64,000 bases of DNA from Thalassospira sp. HF15 (lineage in GTDB: Bacteria; Pseudomonadota; Alphaproteobacteria; Rhodospirillales; Thalassospiraceae): contig NZ_JAAVKI010000005.1 in NCBI RefSeq assembly GCF_011806525.1, forward strand, positions 1-64,000. Direction: 5' to 3'. The position numbers and the translations under genes were made by a program. The number at the start of each line of letters is the position of its first letter. Positions within the stretch are counted from its first letter, which is position 1. Below are positions 1 through 8,293 of the stretch, piece after piece. A model generated the notes under the pieces. It was not told where the DNA came from and did not search any database. It was given only the letters and a program-made list of their open reading frames with translations.

Positions 1-1574
1 GTCGCCGTCACACCCAGATCGAACGAACCACTGAAGTCATCGGCAGGCGTAATCGTCAGACCGTCAAGCTGATCCGAACCCAACGTCCAAGTGCCGTCGC
101 CATTATCGGTCCCGGCAGACAAAGTCGCGCCATCAGGCACACCAGAGATTGTGACCGTCAGGGTTTCGGAGCTGTCGGTGAGACCTGCATCAATATCGAG
201 CGCAATGGCGCTGTCTTCGGAACCGCTTGCATCCGACACATCAAGTGTCGGCGCATCGGCCACACCCGTAACATCAACCGTGATGCTGTCAGTCGTGGTC
301 GCAACATCAGAACCATCCGCCGACGTCGCCGTCACACCAAGATCGAACGAACCACTGAAGTCATCCGCCGGCGTAATCGTCAGACCATCAAGCTGATCGG
401 AGCCCAGCGTCCAGGTGCCATCACCATTGGCCGTACCAGCCGACAGGGTTGCGCCATCAGGCACGCCGGAGATGGTCACAGTTAGTGTTTCTGAGCTGTC
501 AGTGAGGCTGGCATCAATATCGAGCGCAATGGCTCTGTCTTCGTTACCGGAGGCATCAGTGACATCAAGCGTCGGGGCGTCTGCGACACCGGTAACATCA
601 ACGGTGATGCTGTCCGTGGTGGTTGCAACATCCGAACCATCAGCAGAAGTCGCCGTCACACCCAGATCGAACGAACCACTGAAGTCATCGGCAGGCGTAA
701 TCGTCAGACCGTCAAGCTGATCCGAGCCCAGTGTCCAGGTGCCATCACCATTATCAGCACCAGCCGACAGTGTTGCGCCATCCGGCACACCACTGATCGT
801 GATTGTCAGAGTCTCAGAACTGTCCGTAAGGCCCGCATCGATATCGAGTGCTATCGCATCGCCTTCACCACCGCTTGCATCAGCAACATCAAGCGTTGGG
901 GCGTCGGCAACGCCTTCGACCTCGACCGTAAGGTTTTCCATCACGACGGCGGTGTCATCGCCATCAGTGGTCGAGACCAGAACGGAAAGGTCGATATCGC
1001 CGCTGAAGTTTTCAGCTGGCGTAATCGTCAAGCCATCAAGCTGGTCCGAGCCCAGCGTCCAGGTACCATCGCCATTGTCTGTCCCGGCCGAGAGCGTTGC
1101 GCCATCGGGAACACCTTCGATGGTGATCGAGAGGTTTTCGCTGCCATCAAGAAGCTCGGTATCAATATCAAGCGCGATCGCGCTGTCTTCGCGGCCACTG
1201 GCATCCGAAACATCAAGCGTCGCGCCGTCGGCAACGCCGGTGACGTCGACGGTGAAGCTGGAACTGGTGGTTGCCGTATCACCGTTGGCTTCGCGGCTGG
1301 TGGCGGAGATGTCAAGATCAATGCTGCCGCTGAAATCTTCCGGTGGCGTCAGGCTTAGGCCAATTAGTTGCCCGGCAGTAAGAGTCCACGACCCGTCACC
1401 GTTGTCGGTGCCAGCCGAGAGTACCGCACCTTCGGGAATGCCTGAAATCGTTATGGAAAGTGTTTCATTGCCGCCATCAAGGTCATTGAGAGATGCTGAC
1501 AAATCAAGACTGATCGCACTGTCTTCGGCACCTGTGACATCATCCGCACTCAAGCTTGGCGCATCAGCGACCTT
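1..1574 (-). repeat. Tandem 324-bp (108-residue) coding repeats in the adhesin
   Basis: The GVAD-x-x-T-L-D-V junction recurs at a 324-base period: units run about 1574-1239 (336 bases), 1238-915, 914-591 and 590-267, with 266-1 partial. The first unit is the most divergent. The units nearest the left edge are very similar in DNA, and many of their differences are at third codon positions. That suggests amplification followed by selection on the protein. The array probably continues beyond the window. Confidence 0.9.
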
Positions 1575-2231
1575 GGGTTCTTCAACCTCAACCTCGTCTT
1601 CGGGCTCGATTTCTTCCTCAAGCAGAAGTTCATCTTCTTCTAGGTCTTCATCCGCAGCAGCGGCCTCTTGAACCGGTGCGTCTTCAACAGGCGGGACAAA
1701 ATCGGCCCGCAAGCCTTCATCCGTGTTGGGCCCGGGATCTTCGCGATCGCCGCGCAGCTCATTGGTATCGTTTGTCGAAAGCGGAACGTCGGGAAGCTCG
1801 ACCGCGCTGGGCTCGGACTGCAGGGCAATCTCATCTGCACCGTCATTCCCAAGGGTGCTTTGGAAAGTGTCCGCACCTGTATCGAGATTATTTTCAATCT
1901 CGGCATTTTCGTTCAGGGAAAGCGTCTGCTGCTCGGTTGCTTCTTCGGCCTGTGCACGTTCCTCGCGCTGGGCGGCGGCATTCTGGCGCTGAAATGCCTG
2001 TTGTTCTTCAGCCTGCGGATTGCGGATCTGGGTGCCGTAATGCACCGATCCCAACTCCTGCTCCTGCGGACGTGCGGAACTGTCCTGGTCGTCGTGCAAT
2101 TCGACCAGTTCATCACTCTCACCATCCTGACTAAGCGAGCGCTCCAGATCCTCTGATGCGGCCTCGTGGTCAAGATCGTTCCGAGCATCTTCAGAACGAG
2201 AATTTTCAGTATCGTTACGATCGTCCGCCAT
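1..2231 (-). CDS. Large acidic repetitive adhesin-like protein secreted by type I system (N-terminal part, runs off left edge)
   Basis: An open frame on the minus strand starts at the ATG at 2231 (GGAG 12 bases upstream) and stays open to base 1, so at least 743 residues are visible and the C-terminus is missing. Residues 1 to about 220 are very rich in Asp and Glu with scattered Gln, and I recognise no domain there. From about residue 220 the protein becomes tandem repeats of about 108 residues. Each carries motifs such as GVPDGATLSAG, NGDGTWTL, LDGLTITP and a GVADAPTLDV junction, typical of Ig/cadherin-like repeats in T1SS adhesins. It lies directly downstream of the two ABC genes and hlyD on the same strand, so it is very probably their substrate. 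A C-terminal secretion signal or RTX motifs should lie beyond the edge. The role in attachment or biofilm is inferred from the family type. Confidence 0.85.
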   Translation of the reverse strand, partial: MADDRNDTENSRSEDARNDLDHEAASEDLERSLSQDGESDELVELHDDQDSSARPQEQELGSVHYGTQIRNPQAEEQQAFQRQNAAAQREERAQAEEATEQQTLSLNENAEIENNLDTGADTFQSTLGNDGADEIALQSEPSAVELPDVPLSTNDTNELRGDREDPGPNTDEGLRADFVPPVEDAPVQEAAAADEDLEEDELLLEEEIEPEDEVEVEEPKVADAPSLSADDVTGAEDSAISLDLSASLNDLDGGNETLSITISGIPEGAVLSAGTDNGDGSWTLTAGQLIGLSLTPPEDFSGSIDLDISATSREANGDTATTSSSFTVDVTGVADGATLDVSDASGREDSAIALDIDTELLDGSENLSITIEGVPDGATLSAGTDNGDGTWTLGSDQLDGLTITPAENFSGDIDLSVLVSTTDGDDTAVVMENLTVEVEGVADAPTLDVADASGGEGDAIALDIDAGLTDSSETLTITISGVPDGATLSAGADNGDGTWTLGSDQLDGLTITPADDFSGSFDLGVTATSADGSDVATTTDSITVDVTGVADAPTLDVTDASGNEDRAIALDIDASLTDSSETLTVTISGVPDGATLSAGTANGDGTWTLGSDQLDGLTITPADDFSGSFDLGVTATSADGSDVATTTDSITVDVTGVADAPTLDVSDASGSEDSAIALDIDAGLTDSSETLTVTISGVPDGATLSAGTDNGDGTWTLGSDQLDGLTITPADDFSGSFDLGVTA

Positions 2232-2280
2232 CTAACCCATTCTCCGTAAAGCGCGGAATAGGATAGGTCCTTTCCGCACC

Positions 2281-2298
2281 TCTATACAATAGTATAGA
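2281..2298. promoter_or_regulatory. Palindrome in the hlyD-adhesin gap
   Basis: The 143-base gap between the hlyD stop (2375) and the adhesin start (2231) contains TCTATAC, four bases (AATA), then GTATAGA, a perfect inverted repeat with 7-base arms. Read on the minus strand it includes TATACT, which resembles a -10 element about 50 bases before the adhesin ATG. This suggests the adhesin has its own promoter or operator within the locus. The function is inferred. Confidence 0.35.
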
Positions 2299-2374
2299 AT
2301 CACTGTTGCCACCAGTGAAATGTACGGCCAGGCAGTAGAAATGAAGGACATTTCCAGCGGGACCAGATCGTTGC

Positions 2375-3730
2375 TCAGCGTTCGCTAAACGCTTGATCAA
2401 GCGAGACATAAACCGGCTTCAACAGATATTCAAGCAGCGTACGCTCCCCGGTTTGAATATCAGCCTGCACCGTCATGCCCGGTATGATTTTCTGAGCCTT
2501 CGCACCCTCGCCGACGGAGTCGTCATTGAGGGCAACTTTGCCCTTATAATACGGACGTCCATCTTCATCAACAAAAGTAGAGGCCGAAATTGAGACCAAT
2601 TCGCCCTCAATCCCGCCATAGCGAATGAAGTCAAATGCACTGACCTTGACCGTGACCGGCTGCCCAAGATGAACATGGCCGATATCTTCAGTCGAAATGC
2701 GCGTTTCCGCGATCAGAACATCATCAACCGGTACCAGTTCCATCACCACCTGAGCCGGGGCAATCACCCCGCCAATAGTGGTGAATTGCAGGCCCTTTAT
2801 ATAGCCGCGGGTCGGGGCGACGATTTCAAGCCGCTCCACGCGATCACGCAATTTGCGGAGCGCTTCGCGGGCCTGTGCCATTTCCCCACCCAAACGTCCA
2901 AGTTCGGTAATTGCTTCTTCGCGTTGCGTTTTTTCAAGCTCATTGAGGCGCAAGTTTGCCTCGGCGATGGTTTCACGCGCACGCGCCTTTTCGGCAACCA
3001 CGCCTGAAAGGTTGCCCTGTGCTTCGTTCAGTTCGCGCTGGATATTAAGGAACAGAACCTTGGAATTGAGCCCCTGCTCATAGAGCGAACGGCGCATCGT
3101 CACTTCCTGGCTGAGCAGATCAACCGACTTGCGAAGGGTTGCTTCCTGCTCGCTCAGCTGGGCCAGTTCGGCATTGCGTTCCTTGATCTGGACCTGAAGG
3201 ATTTCGCTTTGATTGGCATCAAGCTCTGTCTGGATGCGATAGATTTCATCCTGATTCTGCGCCAATTCAGGATACTGCACCATCAGTACAGTGAAATCAG
3301 GTTCGCGCCCCTCGGCAAGGGCACGGTAACGCTCGGCTTCAAGCTGCAGATTGCCAAGCCGCGTTTCCGTCTGGGAGAGTTCGGCCTGCGCCCCATCGGC
3401 TTTTAACCGCATCAGGACCTGTCCTTTTTCAACCAGATCCCCGTCGCGCACCATGATCTGTTCGATAATACCACCCTCAAGATGCTGGATCTTGTTGACT
3501 GCACTGGTTGGCATCACCTGACCGAATGTGATCGCGGTTTCCTTGATTTCGGTCGTCGCCGACCAGGCCACGAGTGCCAGGAAGCCGACCGACAGCATCA
3601 CCATGGCGGAGCGCACAAAGACGGAAATTCCACCTTCTTCAAGCAGGACCGCATGCGACAAGTACCGCGCCATGCGCCGTGAGCGCCGGAACCGCTGGAT
3701 CGCAGTATCCTGAACTGCTGCATCACTCAT
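2375..3730 (-). CDS. HlyD-family type I secretion membrane fusion protein
   Basis: 451 residues, the normal length for a T1SS periplasmic adaptor. After a short cytoplasmic arm there is one membrane segment at about residues 38-58. A split lipoyl/barrel-sandwich region follows (around IQHLEGGIIEQIMVRDGD), then a long Gln/Glu/Leu-rich coiled coil (about 120-300) and a C-terminal beta domain (MTVQADIQTGERTLLEYLL), which is the HlyD C-terminal signature. The ATG overlaps the TGA of the upstream ABC gene (ATGA), so the two are translationally coupled. It should link the inner-membrane ABC pair to a TolC-like outer membrane channel, which is not in this window. Confidence 0.95.
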   Translation of the reverse strand: MSDAAVQDTAIQRFRRSRRMARYLSHAVLLEEGGISVFVRSAMVMLSVGFLALVAWSATTEIKETAITFGQVMPTSAVNKIQHLEGGIIEQIMVRDGDLVEKGQVLMRLKADGAQAELSQTETRLGNLQLEAERYRALAEGREPDFTVLMVQYPELAQNQDEIYRIQTELDANQSEILQVQIKERNAELAQLSEQEATLRKSVDLLSQEVTMRRSLYEQGLNSKVLFLNIQRELNEAQGNLSGVVAEKARARETIAEANLRLNELEKTQREEAITELGRLGGEMAQAREALRKLRDRVERLEIVAPTRGYIKGLQFTTIGGVIAPAQVVMELVPVDDVLIAETRISTEDIGHVHLGQPVTVKVSAFDFIRYGGIEGELVSISASTFVDEDGRPYYKGKVALNDDSVGEGAKAQKIIPGMTVQADIQTGERTLLEYLLKPVYVSLDQAFSER

Positions 3731-5871
3731 AGGTAGCCTCCGTCTATCACTTGCTGCTTGATGCGTTCGGGCGGGCCGTCGCCGCGCAACTGTCCGCCAT
3801 CAAGAACAAGAATGCGGTCTGCCAAATCCAGATGACTTGGCCGATGGGTAATCAGGAAGATGGTTGAACCACCGCGCAGGCGATTAATCGTGCTTTGGAA
3901 AGCACGGTCTGCACGCTGGTCCAAACCATTGGTGGGTTCATCAAACAAAATAATCGGCGCTTCACGCACAAGCGCGCGGGCAAGTGCCAAACGCTGCAGG
4001 AAGCTGGCCGAGAAGCGCGATGAATGCTGATCGCCAACACGGGTCTTGAACCCGTTGGGAAGTGCTTCGACTTCATCAAGCATGCCTGCTGCCATGCAGG
4101 CCATACGCAAATCATCGTCGGTCGCCACCGGGTTGGCCAGACGCAGGTTCTGCGCGATGGAGCCACGGAAAAACTCGATATCCTGCGGAACATAGGAAAT
4201 GGCCTGACGCAGGGTCTGCGGATCCATCTGACGGATATCAGCCCCGTCAATCAAGACCGCACCCGCTTGCGGCTGATACATGCCGGCAATCAGTTTGATC
4301 AGCGAAGATTTACCCGCACCGTTCGCACCAACAACAGCCACAACCTGCCCCGGTTTGATTTCGAAATTAACCCCCATCAGGGCCGGATCTGAATCCGCTG
4401 TGTAACGGAAACTTACCCGTGAAAATGTCACGGCACCGTCAAAGCGATGCTGTTCGACCGAGCGCGGGACAAGATCGCCTTCGGGTGAGATCGTCATCAG
4501 ACGGTTGATCTGGCGGACACTGCCGCGCAGCTGCGCCAGCCGCGGCATACCGAGAAACGCCTGATTGATCGGACCCAGAACCCGCCATGCCAGCATCATG
4601 GATGCCACCAAGGCACCGACACTCATCTGTGCGTCCATCACCCGCTGCGCGCCAAAGGCCAGAACAAGCGCACCCGATGTAATCATCAAAACCTGAGCGG
4701 ATGTATTGATCACGTTATTGACCATCGCCACCCGGTAGCCTGCATAGGCCGTGTCGGCCGAAATATCGCGGAACCTCGTCAGCCAGCGCTTTTCGGACGC
4801 GGTATATTTCAATGCCGACATCTTGGCGACGGTTTCGACAAGGAATTCCTGCCGGTTTGCGCCATGTCGACCAAGTTCGGAAACACGCCGTGCGACAATC
4901 GGAAACGCCACAAGACCAATGATGGCAAACACACCGATCAATGCAATCGGGATCAGGGCCAGCCAACCGCCCAGATAGAACATGACGATCAGGAACAGCG
5001 GCACAAACGGCATTTCCATGATGACCATTGCCATCGGCCCGGTAAAGAATTCTCGGACACTTTCAAAGTCGCGAATACGCGAAATCTGCACACCGACCGG
5101 CGCACGTTCGGTAAAGGCTGGCGGCAAGGACAAGAGCCGTTCGAAAATGGCCCCGCTGACAAGCGTATCAAGGCGTGCGCCAAAATGACTGACGATCTGA
5201 CTGCGCAAGGCACGCAGAATCCAGCTCAGGATCAGCACGATGCCGATCCCGATGGAAAACTGGATCAACATCGGAATGGAACGCGTGCCAATCACCCGGT
5301 CATAGATGCCCATGATAAAGATCGGGGTTGCCAGCGCCATGATGTTCAGAACAAAGGTCATGGCGAGCAGCTGATAACCAAGTCCCGAGAACCGGTCGGC
5401 AATACCGCCAAACCAGCCACGCTTGTCATCTTCGAAATAGCGTTCCCGCCGATCTGCCAACGAGAACTGATAAATCTTGCCCGGAAGCGCTGACAGCTTG
5501 ATGACCATTTCACGGTCTGTTCCGCCATCAAAGACGCGCACGCCATTTTCTTCGGGCCGGATCACGACAAGGGCCGTGCCTTGGTCAGGAACGAACAGGC
5601 AGGGCATCAGACGTTCGTCAATCTGATCAAGCGTCGCGTCGATTTCGCGCGACTGATAATTCAGATGCGCCATCACATTGCGAAAATCGGTCAGATCAAG
5701 CGCCCGGTCCATATGCGGCAAAGCTTCTGCCACCTGGCGCGGCAAACCACGCCAGCCCAGCGCCTGAAGCAACGGCCAGACACATGCGTCAAAATCGGAC
5801 AGGGCATCGGTGCTTTCCAGCCCCATCCGATAATTCATCGCATAGTCCATGTTTTCGAGCTTTTTCATCAT
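3727..5871 (-). CDS. Type I secretion ABC permease/ATPase with C39-like N-terminal domain
   Basis: 714 residues, LapB/HlyB-like architecture. An N-terminal domain of about 130 residues resembles the C39-peptidase-like domain of T1SS exporters, with no obvious Cys-His catalytic pair. The membrane domain covers about 160-450 and the ATPase about 475-714. Walker A (GANGAGKSS), Q-loop (YVPQD), Walker B (IILFDEPTNGLD) and switch His (LITHRP) are intact. The signature motif is not LSGGQ but reads SRFSASFLQR. It overlaps the neighbouring ABC gene and hlyD by 4 bases each. It probably forms a heterodimer with the next-door ABC protein, which is inferred from the operon and from complementary domain content. 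Confidence 0.93.
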   Translation of the reverse strand: MMKKLENMDYAMNYRMGLESTDALSDFDACVWPLLQALGWRGLPRQVAEALPHMDRALDLTDFRNVMAHLNYQSREIDATLDQIDERLMPCLFVPDQGTALVVIRPEENGVRVFDGGTDREMVIKLSALPGKIYQFSLADRRERYFEDDKRGWFGGIADRFSGLGYQLLAMTFVLNIMALATPIFIMGIYDRVIGTRSIPMLIQFSIGIGIVLILSWILRALRSQIVSHFGARLDTLVSGAIFERLLSLPPAFTERAPVGVQISRIRDFESVREFFTGPMAMVIMEMPFVPLFLIVMFYLGGWLALIPIALIGVFAIIGLVAFPIVARRVSELGRHGANRQEFLVETVAKMSALKYTASEKRWLTRFRDISADTAYAGYRVAMVNNVINTSAQVLMITSGALVLAFGAQRVMDAQMSVGALVASMMLAWRVLGPINQAFLGMPRLAQLRGSVRQINRLMTISPEGDLVPRSVEQHRFDGAVTFSRVSFRYTADSDPALMGVNFEIKPGQVVAVVGANGAGKSSLIKLIAGMYQPQAGAVLIDGADIRQMDPQTLRQAISYVPQDIEFFRGSIAQNLRLANPVATDDDLRMACMAAGMLDEVEALPNGFKTRVGDQHSSRFSASFLQRLALARALVREAPIILFDEPTNGLDQRADRAFQSTINRLRGGSTIFLITHRPSHLDLADRILVLDGGQLRGDGPPERIKQQVIDGGYL

Positions 5872-7589
5872 GCTTCTGCCCCCGCACCCGCCGGGCTGCC
5901 AGTGTCCTTGGCAATAGTGGTCGTTTTGTTGGTACGACGCAGGACAGGCACAAGATGCTTGTCGATCAGGCGGTATTGCTTGTTGGCCATCGCAATCAGG
6001 GACGGGCGATGCGATACCATCACCAGCGTGCAGTGCTTTTTAAGCTCCACCATCAGGCTGGTCATGATGTTATCGCCTGCGATATCAAGCGAACTGTTGG
6101 CTTCGTCAAACAGGACAATGCGCGGATAATCAATAAGCGCCCGCGCAACCGCGATGCGCTGCTTAACACCGCGCGGCAGGGTTTCGGAAGCCTGACCACC
6201 AACCTCGGTGTCATAACCTTCGGGCATGCGCATGACGATGTCATCAAGGCCAAGACGACGCGAAATCTCGACCACACGTTCAATGCCGATTTCCTTACGA
6301 AACCCGGTAATGTTTTCAAGGATCGTGCCTTTGAACATCACGCCATGTTGCGGCAGATAGGCAATCTGACGGCGGGTGGATTCTGCTGTGTAATCCGCCG
6401 GGTCCTTGCCATCCAGAAGCACTTCCCCGCGATCAGGACGCAACGCCCCCATCAACAACCACAAAAGGGTTGTCTTGCCCGTTCCGTTATCACCGGTAAT
6501 CGCGATGGAATCACCGGGCTCGACCAGCAGATCAAGGTCTTCGAAGATCTTTTTGCCATCGGCATGGGAGAACCCGACATTGCGCAGTTCAATCGTGCCG
6601 TCAAGCAACGGCATATCCGCCGATCCGAGCGTGTCTTCTTCTTCAATCTCAAACAGTTCATTGACCCTCTGGCGCGCAACCCGAATGTTCTGGAATTGCG
6701 TCCACAAGGTCATCGCCCGTTGCAACGGCTGGATCGACCGGCCCGAAAGCATCGTGCAGGCAGCAAGGCCACCCACGGTCATCTGGCCATTGATCACCAG
6801 TACACTGCCAACAGCCGCCACCAGAACCATGGTCATCATTGAAAAAGTCGCGCTGGCGTTAACGGCGGCATGGGCCGACCGTGCCGCACGCAGGTCATCC
6901 CCGGCACACTGTGTCTGCAGCTGATCGTGACGACGGATCATCAGGTTTTCCATCGCCATCGATTTGATGGTGTGGATCCCCGTCAGCGTTTCGATAATGA
7001 AGTTGTAACGTCGTTCGTCCGATTGGCTGCGATCATCAAGGGCGGCGCGCAGCTGACGCCCCAAGAACATTGCGGTCAAAAGAAACGCCGCAAGGATTGC
7101 AAGTGGCACAAAGACCAGTTTCCCGCCAATCACTGCAATCAGGGCCAGGAACAGAACAATGAAGGGCAAATCAACCACTGCCCCGATCGCCTGCCCGGAA
7201 TAGAAATCACGCAACATATTAAGGCTATTGAGCCGCTGCAGATGCAGACCCGGCGCGGTTTTGCCATAGTCCGTCAAACTCGCCGACAGTAAATGACCCA
7301 CCGCCTGTTGGGAGCTGTAATGTTCAAACTTTGCAGCTGAAAGCGAAGAGACATAAGACCGGCCGAGACGCAGAATGGCTTCAAGAACAAGCGCCCCCAA
7401 AACCCCGAAAATCAAAAGGGTAAGCGTCGGGATGGAGCTGTGCGGCAACACCCGGTCATAGACCTGCAAAAGTGTAATCGGCAAGGCAAGCGTCAGCAGG
7501 TTGATCACCAATGCCGTGATCAACAGCGCAAAGCGGCCGGTGCGCAGGTGCGACAATGTGCCGATATTCAATCGAGACCGACGTCTCAT
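5868..7589 (-). CDS. Type I secretion ABC transporter, second half, without C39-like domain
   Basis: 573 residues: a six-helix membrane domain (about 20-300) followed by an ATPase domain. Walker A is GDNGTGKTT, the Q-loop YLPQHGVMF, Walker B RIVLFDEANSSLD and the switch region VSHRP. The signature motif is altered to TLPRGVKQR. It lacks the N-terminal C39-like domain of its partner. It is first in the apparent operon, and its stop overlaps the next ATG (ATGA). Two unlike ABC genes plus HlyD plus a repeat adhesin differ from the usual single-ABC T1SS locus. A GGAG lies 12 bases before the ATG, so the start is acceptable but not strong. Confidence 0.92.
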   Translation of the reverse strand: MRRRSRLNIGTLSHLRTGRFALLITALVINLLTLALPITLLQVYDRVLPHSSIPTLTLLIFGVLGALVLEAILRLGRSYVSSLSAAKFEHYSSQQAVGHLLSASLTDYGKTAPGLHLQRLNSLNMLRDFYSGQAIGAVVDLPFIVLFLALIAVIGGKLVFVPLAILAAFLLTAMFLGRQLRAALDDRSQSDERRYNFIIETLTGIHTIKSMAMENLMIRRHDQLQTQCAGDDLRAARSAHAAVNASATFSMMTMVLVAAVGSVLVINGQMTVGGLAACTMLSGRSIQPLQRAMTLWTQFQNIRVARQRVNELFEIEEEDTLGSADMPLLDGTIELRNVGFSHADGKKIFEDLDLLVEPGDSIAITGDNGTGKTTLLWLLMGALRPDRGEVLLDGKDPADYTAESTRRQIAYLPQHGVMFKGTILENITGFRKEIGIERVVEISRRLGLDDIVMRMPEGYDTEVGGQASETLPRGVKQRIAVARALIDYPRIVLFDEANSSLDIAGDNIMTSLMVELKKHCTLVMVSHRPSLIAMANKQYRLIDKHLVPVLRRTNKTTTIAKDTGSPAGAGAEA

Positions 7590-7788
7590 CAGGCGGGCAA
7601 GCTCCAGAATTTTACAAAATCTACCACCCCAAAGTGGTGGACATATACAATAAGATAGGATGCATACCGGATTGCCCCATCCAACGCAAGAAAATCGTGA
7701 CGATAATACAACCGGATGTGACTCGTATTACCCGAAATAACCGACCATGGATCAGTTACGGCACAAATATCGGATATACCAACGCATA
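7590..7788 (-). promoter_or_regulatory. Leader/promoter region of the type I secretion operon
   Basis: 199 bases between the S4 gene and the first ABC gene. It contains two short inverted repeats near the ABC start: ACCAC-CCCAAA-GTGGT around 7622-7638, and an AT-rich AGAATTTT..AAAATCT around 7606-7622. The far end is AT-rich and would suit a promoter for the minus-strand operon. No ribosomal or regulator family site is recognised. Confidence 0.3.
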
Positions 7789-8202
7789 TTATGCATTGCT
7801 GCCTTCACCGCGCAACCGGTCGAGGGCGCGACGTTCGGCCTTGGTCGGCCGCCCCGCCCCGGCTTCGCGTTCAGCGACCGGTGCCGTGCGGATATCGGAT
7901 GCGACATCCTTTTTCGGCGTTCTGGGCGGAGAGTGATCACTGTAAAGCGTTTGCGCCTCTGGCGCCGGACCGCGACGTTGTCCAAGGGCCACGACTTCGA
8001 TCACGCGCAAATGTGGTCCCTGAAAGAATTGCAGGCGATCACCGGCAACGACGGTGACACTCGCCTTGGAAACAGATTGACCGTTCAGAACAATATGCCC
8101 GGACTGGCATGCCTTGCTGGCAAGCGATCTGGTTTTGTAAAACCGCGCATGCCAAAGCCATTTATCAATCCGAAGCTTTTCTGCCTGTTCCGTCACAGCC
8201 AC
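7789..8202 (-). CDS. S4-domain RNA-binding protein (Hsp15-like)
   Basis: 137 residues starting at GTG (8202) with GGAGGA at good spacing. The N-terminal S4 fold is clear: LRIDKWLWHARFYKTRSLAS, then a VLNG-x-x-V-x-K-x-S strand-turn. The basic C-terminal tail (RPTKAERRALDRLR) is typical of alphaproteobacterial S4/Hsp15-like proteins that bind rRNA or recycle stalled 50S subunits. It lies 91 bases downstream of the helicase gene on the same strand, with a hairpin between them. Confidence 0.9.
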   Translation of the reverse strand: MAVTEQAEKLRIDKWLWHARFYKTRSLASKACQSGHIVLNGQSVSKASVTVVAGDRLQFFQGPHLRVIEVVALGQRRGPAPEAQTLYSDHSPPRTPKKDVASDIRTAPVAEREAGAGRPTKAERRALDRLRGEGSNA

Positions 8203-8245
8203 CGATTTCCTCCAATCAACGGAATGCTATACATTTGGAAAGCAG

Positions 8246-8271
8246 AACGGCGACCCACAAGGGTCGCCGTT
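8246..8271 (-). terminator. Hairpin between helicase and S4 genes
   Basis: AACGGCGACCC, loop ACAA, GGGTCGCCGTT: an 11-bp perfect stem just after the helicase stop. The following minus-strand sequence is only moderately T-rich, so it may be an attenuator or partial terminator. Confidence 0.55.
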
Positions 8272-8293
8272 CAACGCACAATTCTTGAAATGA

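Noticed and set aside
1-1574. CRISPR-like array
   Set aside because: The 324-base repeats are in-frame protein repeats without spacer structure.
91-1671. Plus-strand Ser/Thr/Pro-rich frames over the adhesin repeats
   Set aside because: They are antisense shadows of the repeated minus-strand adhesin; they follow the 324-base period and have no ribosome sites.
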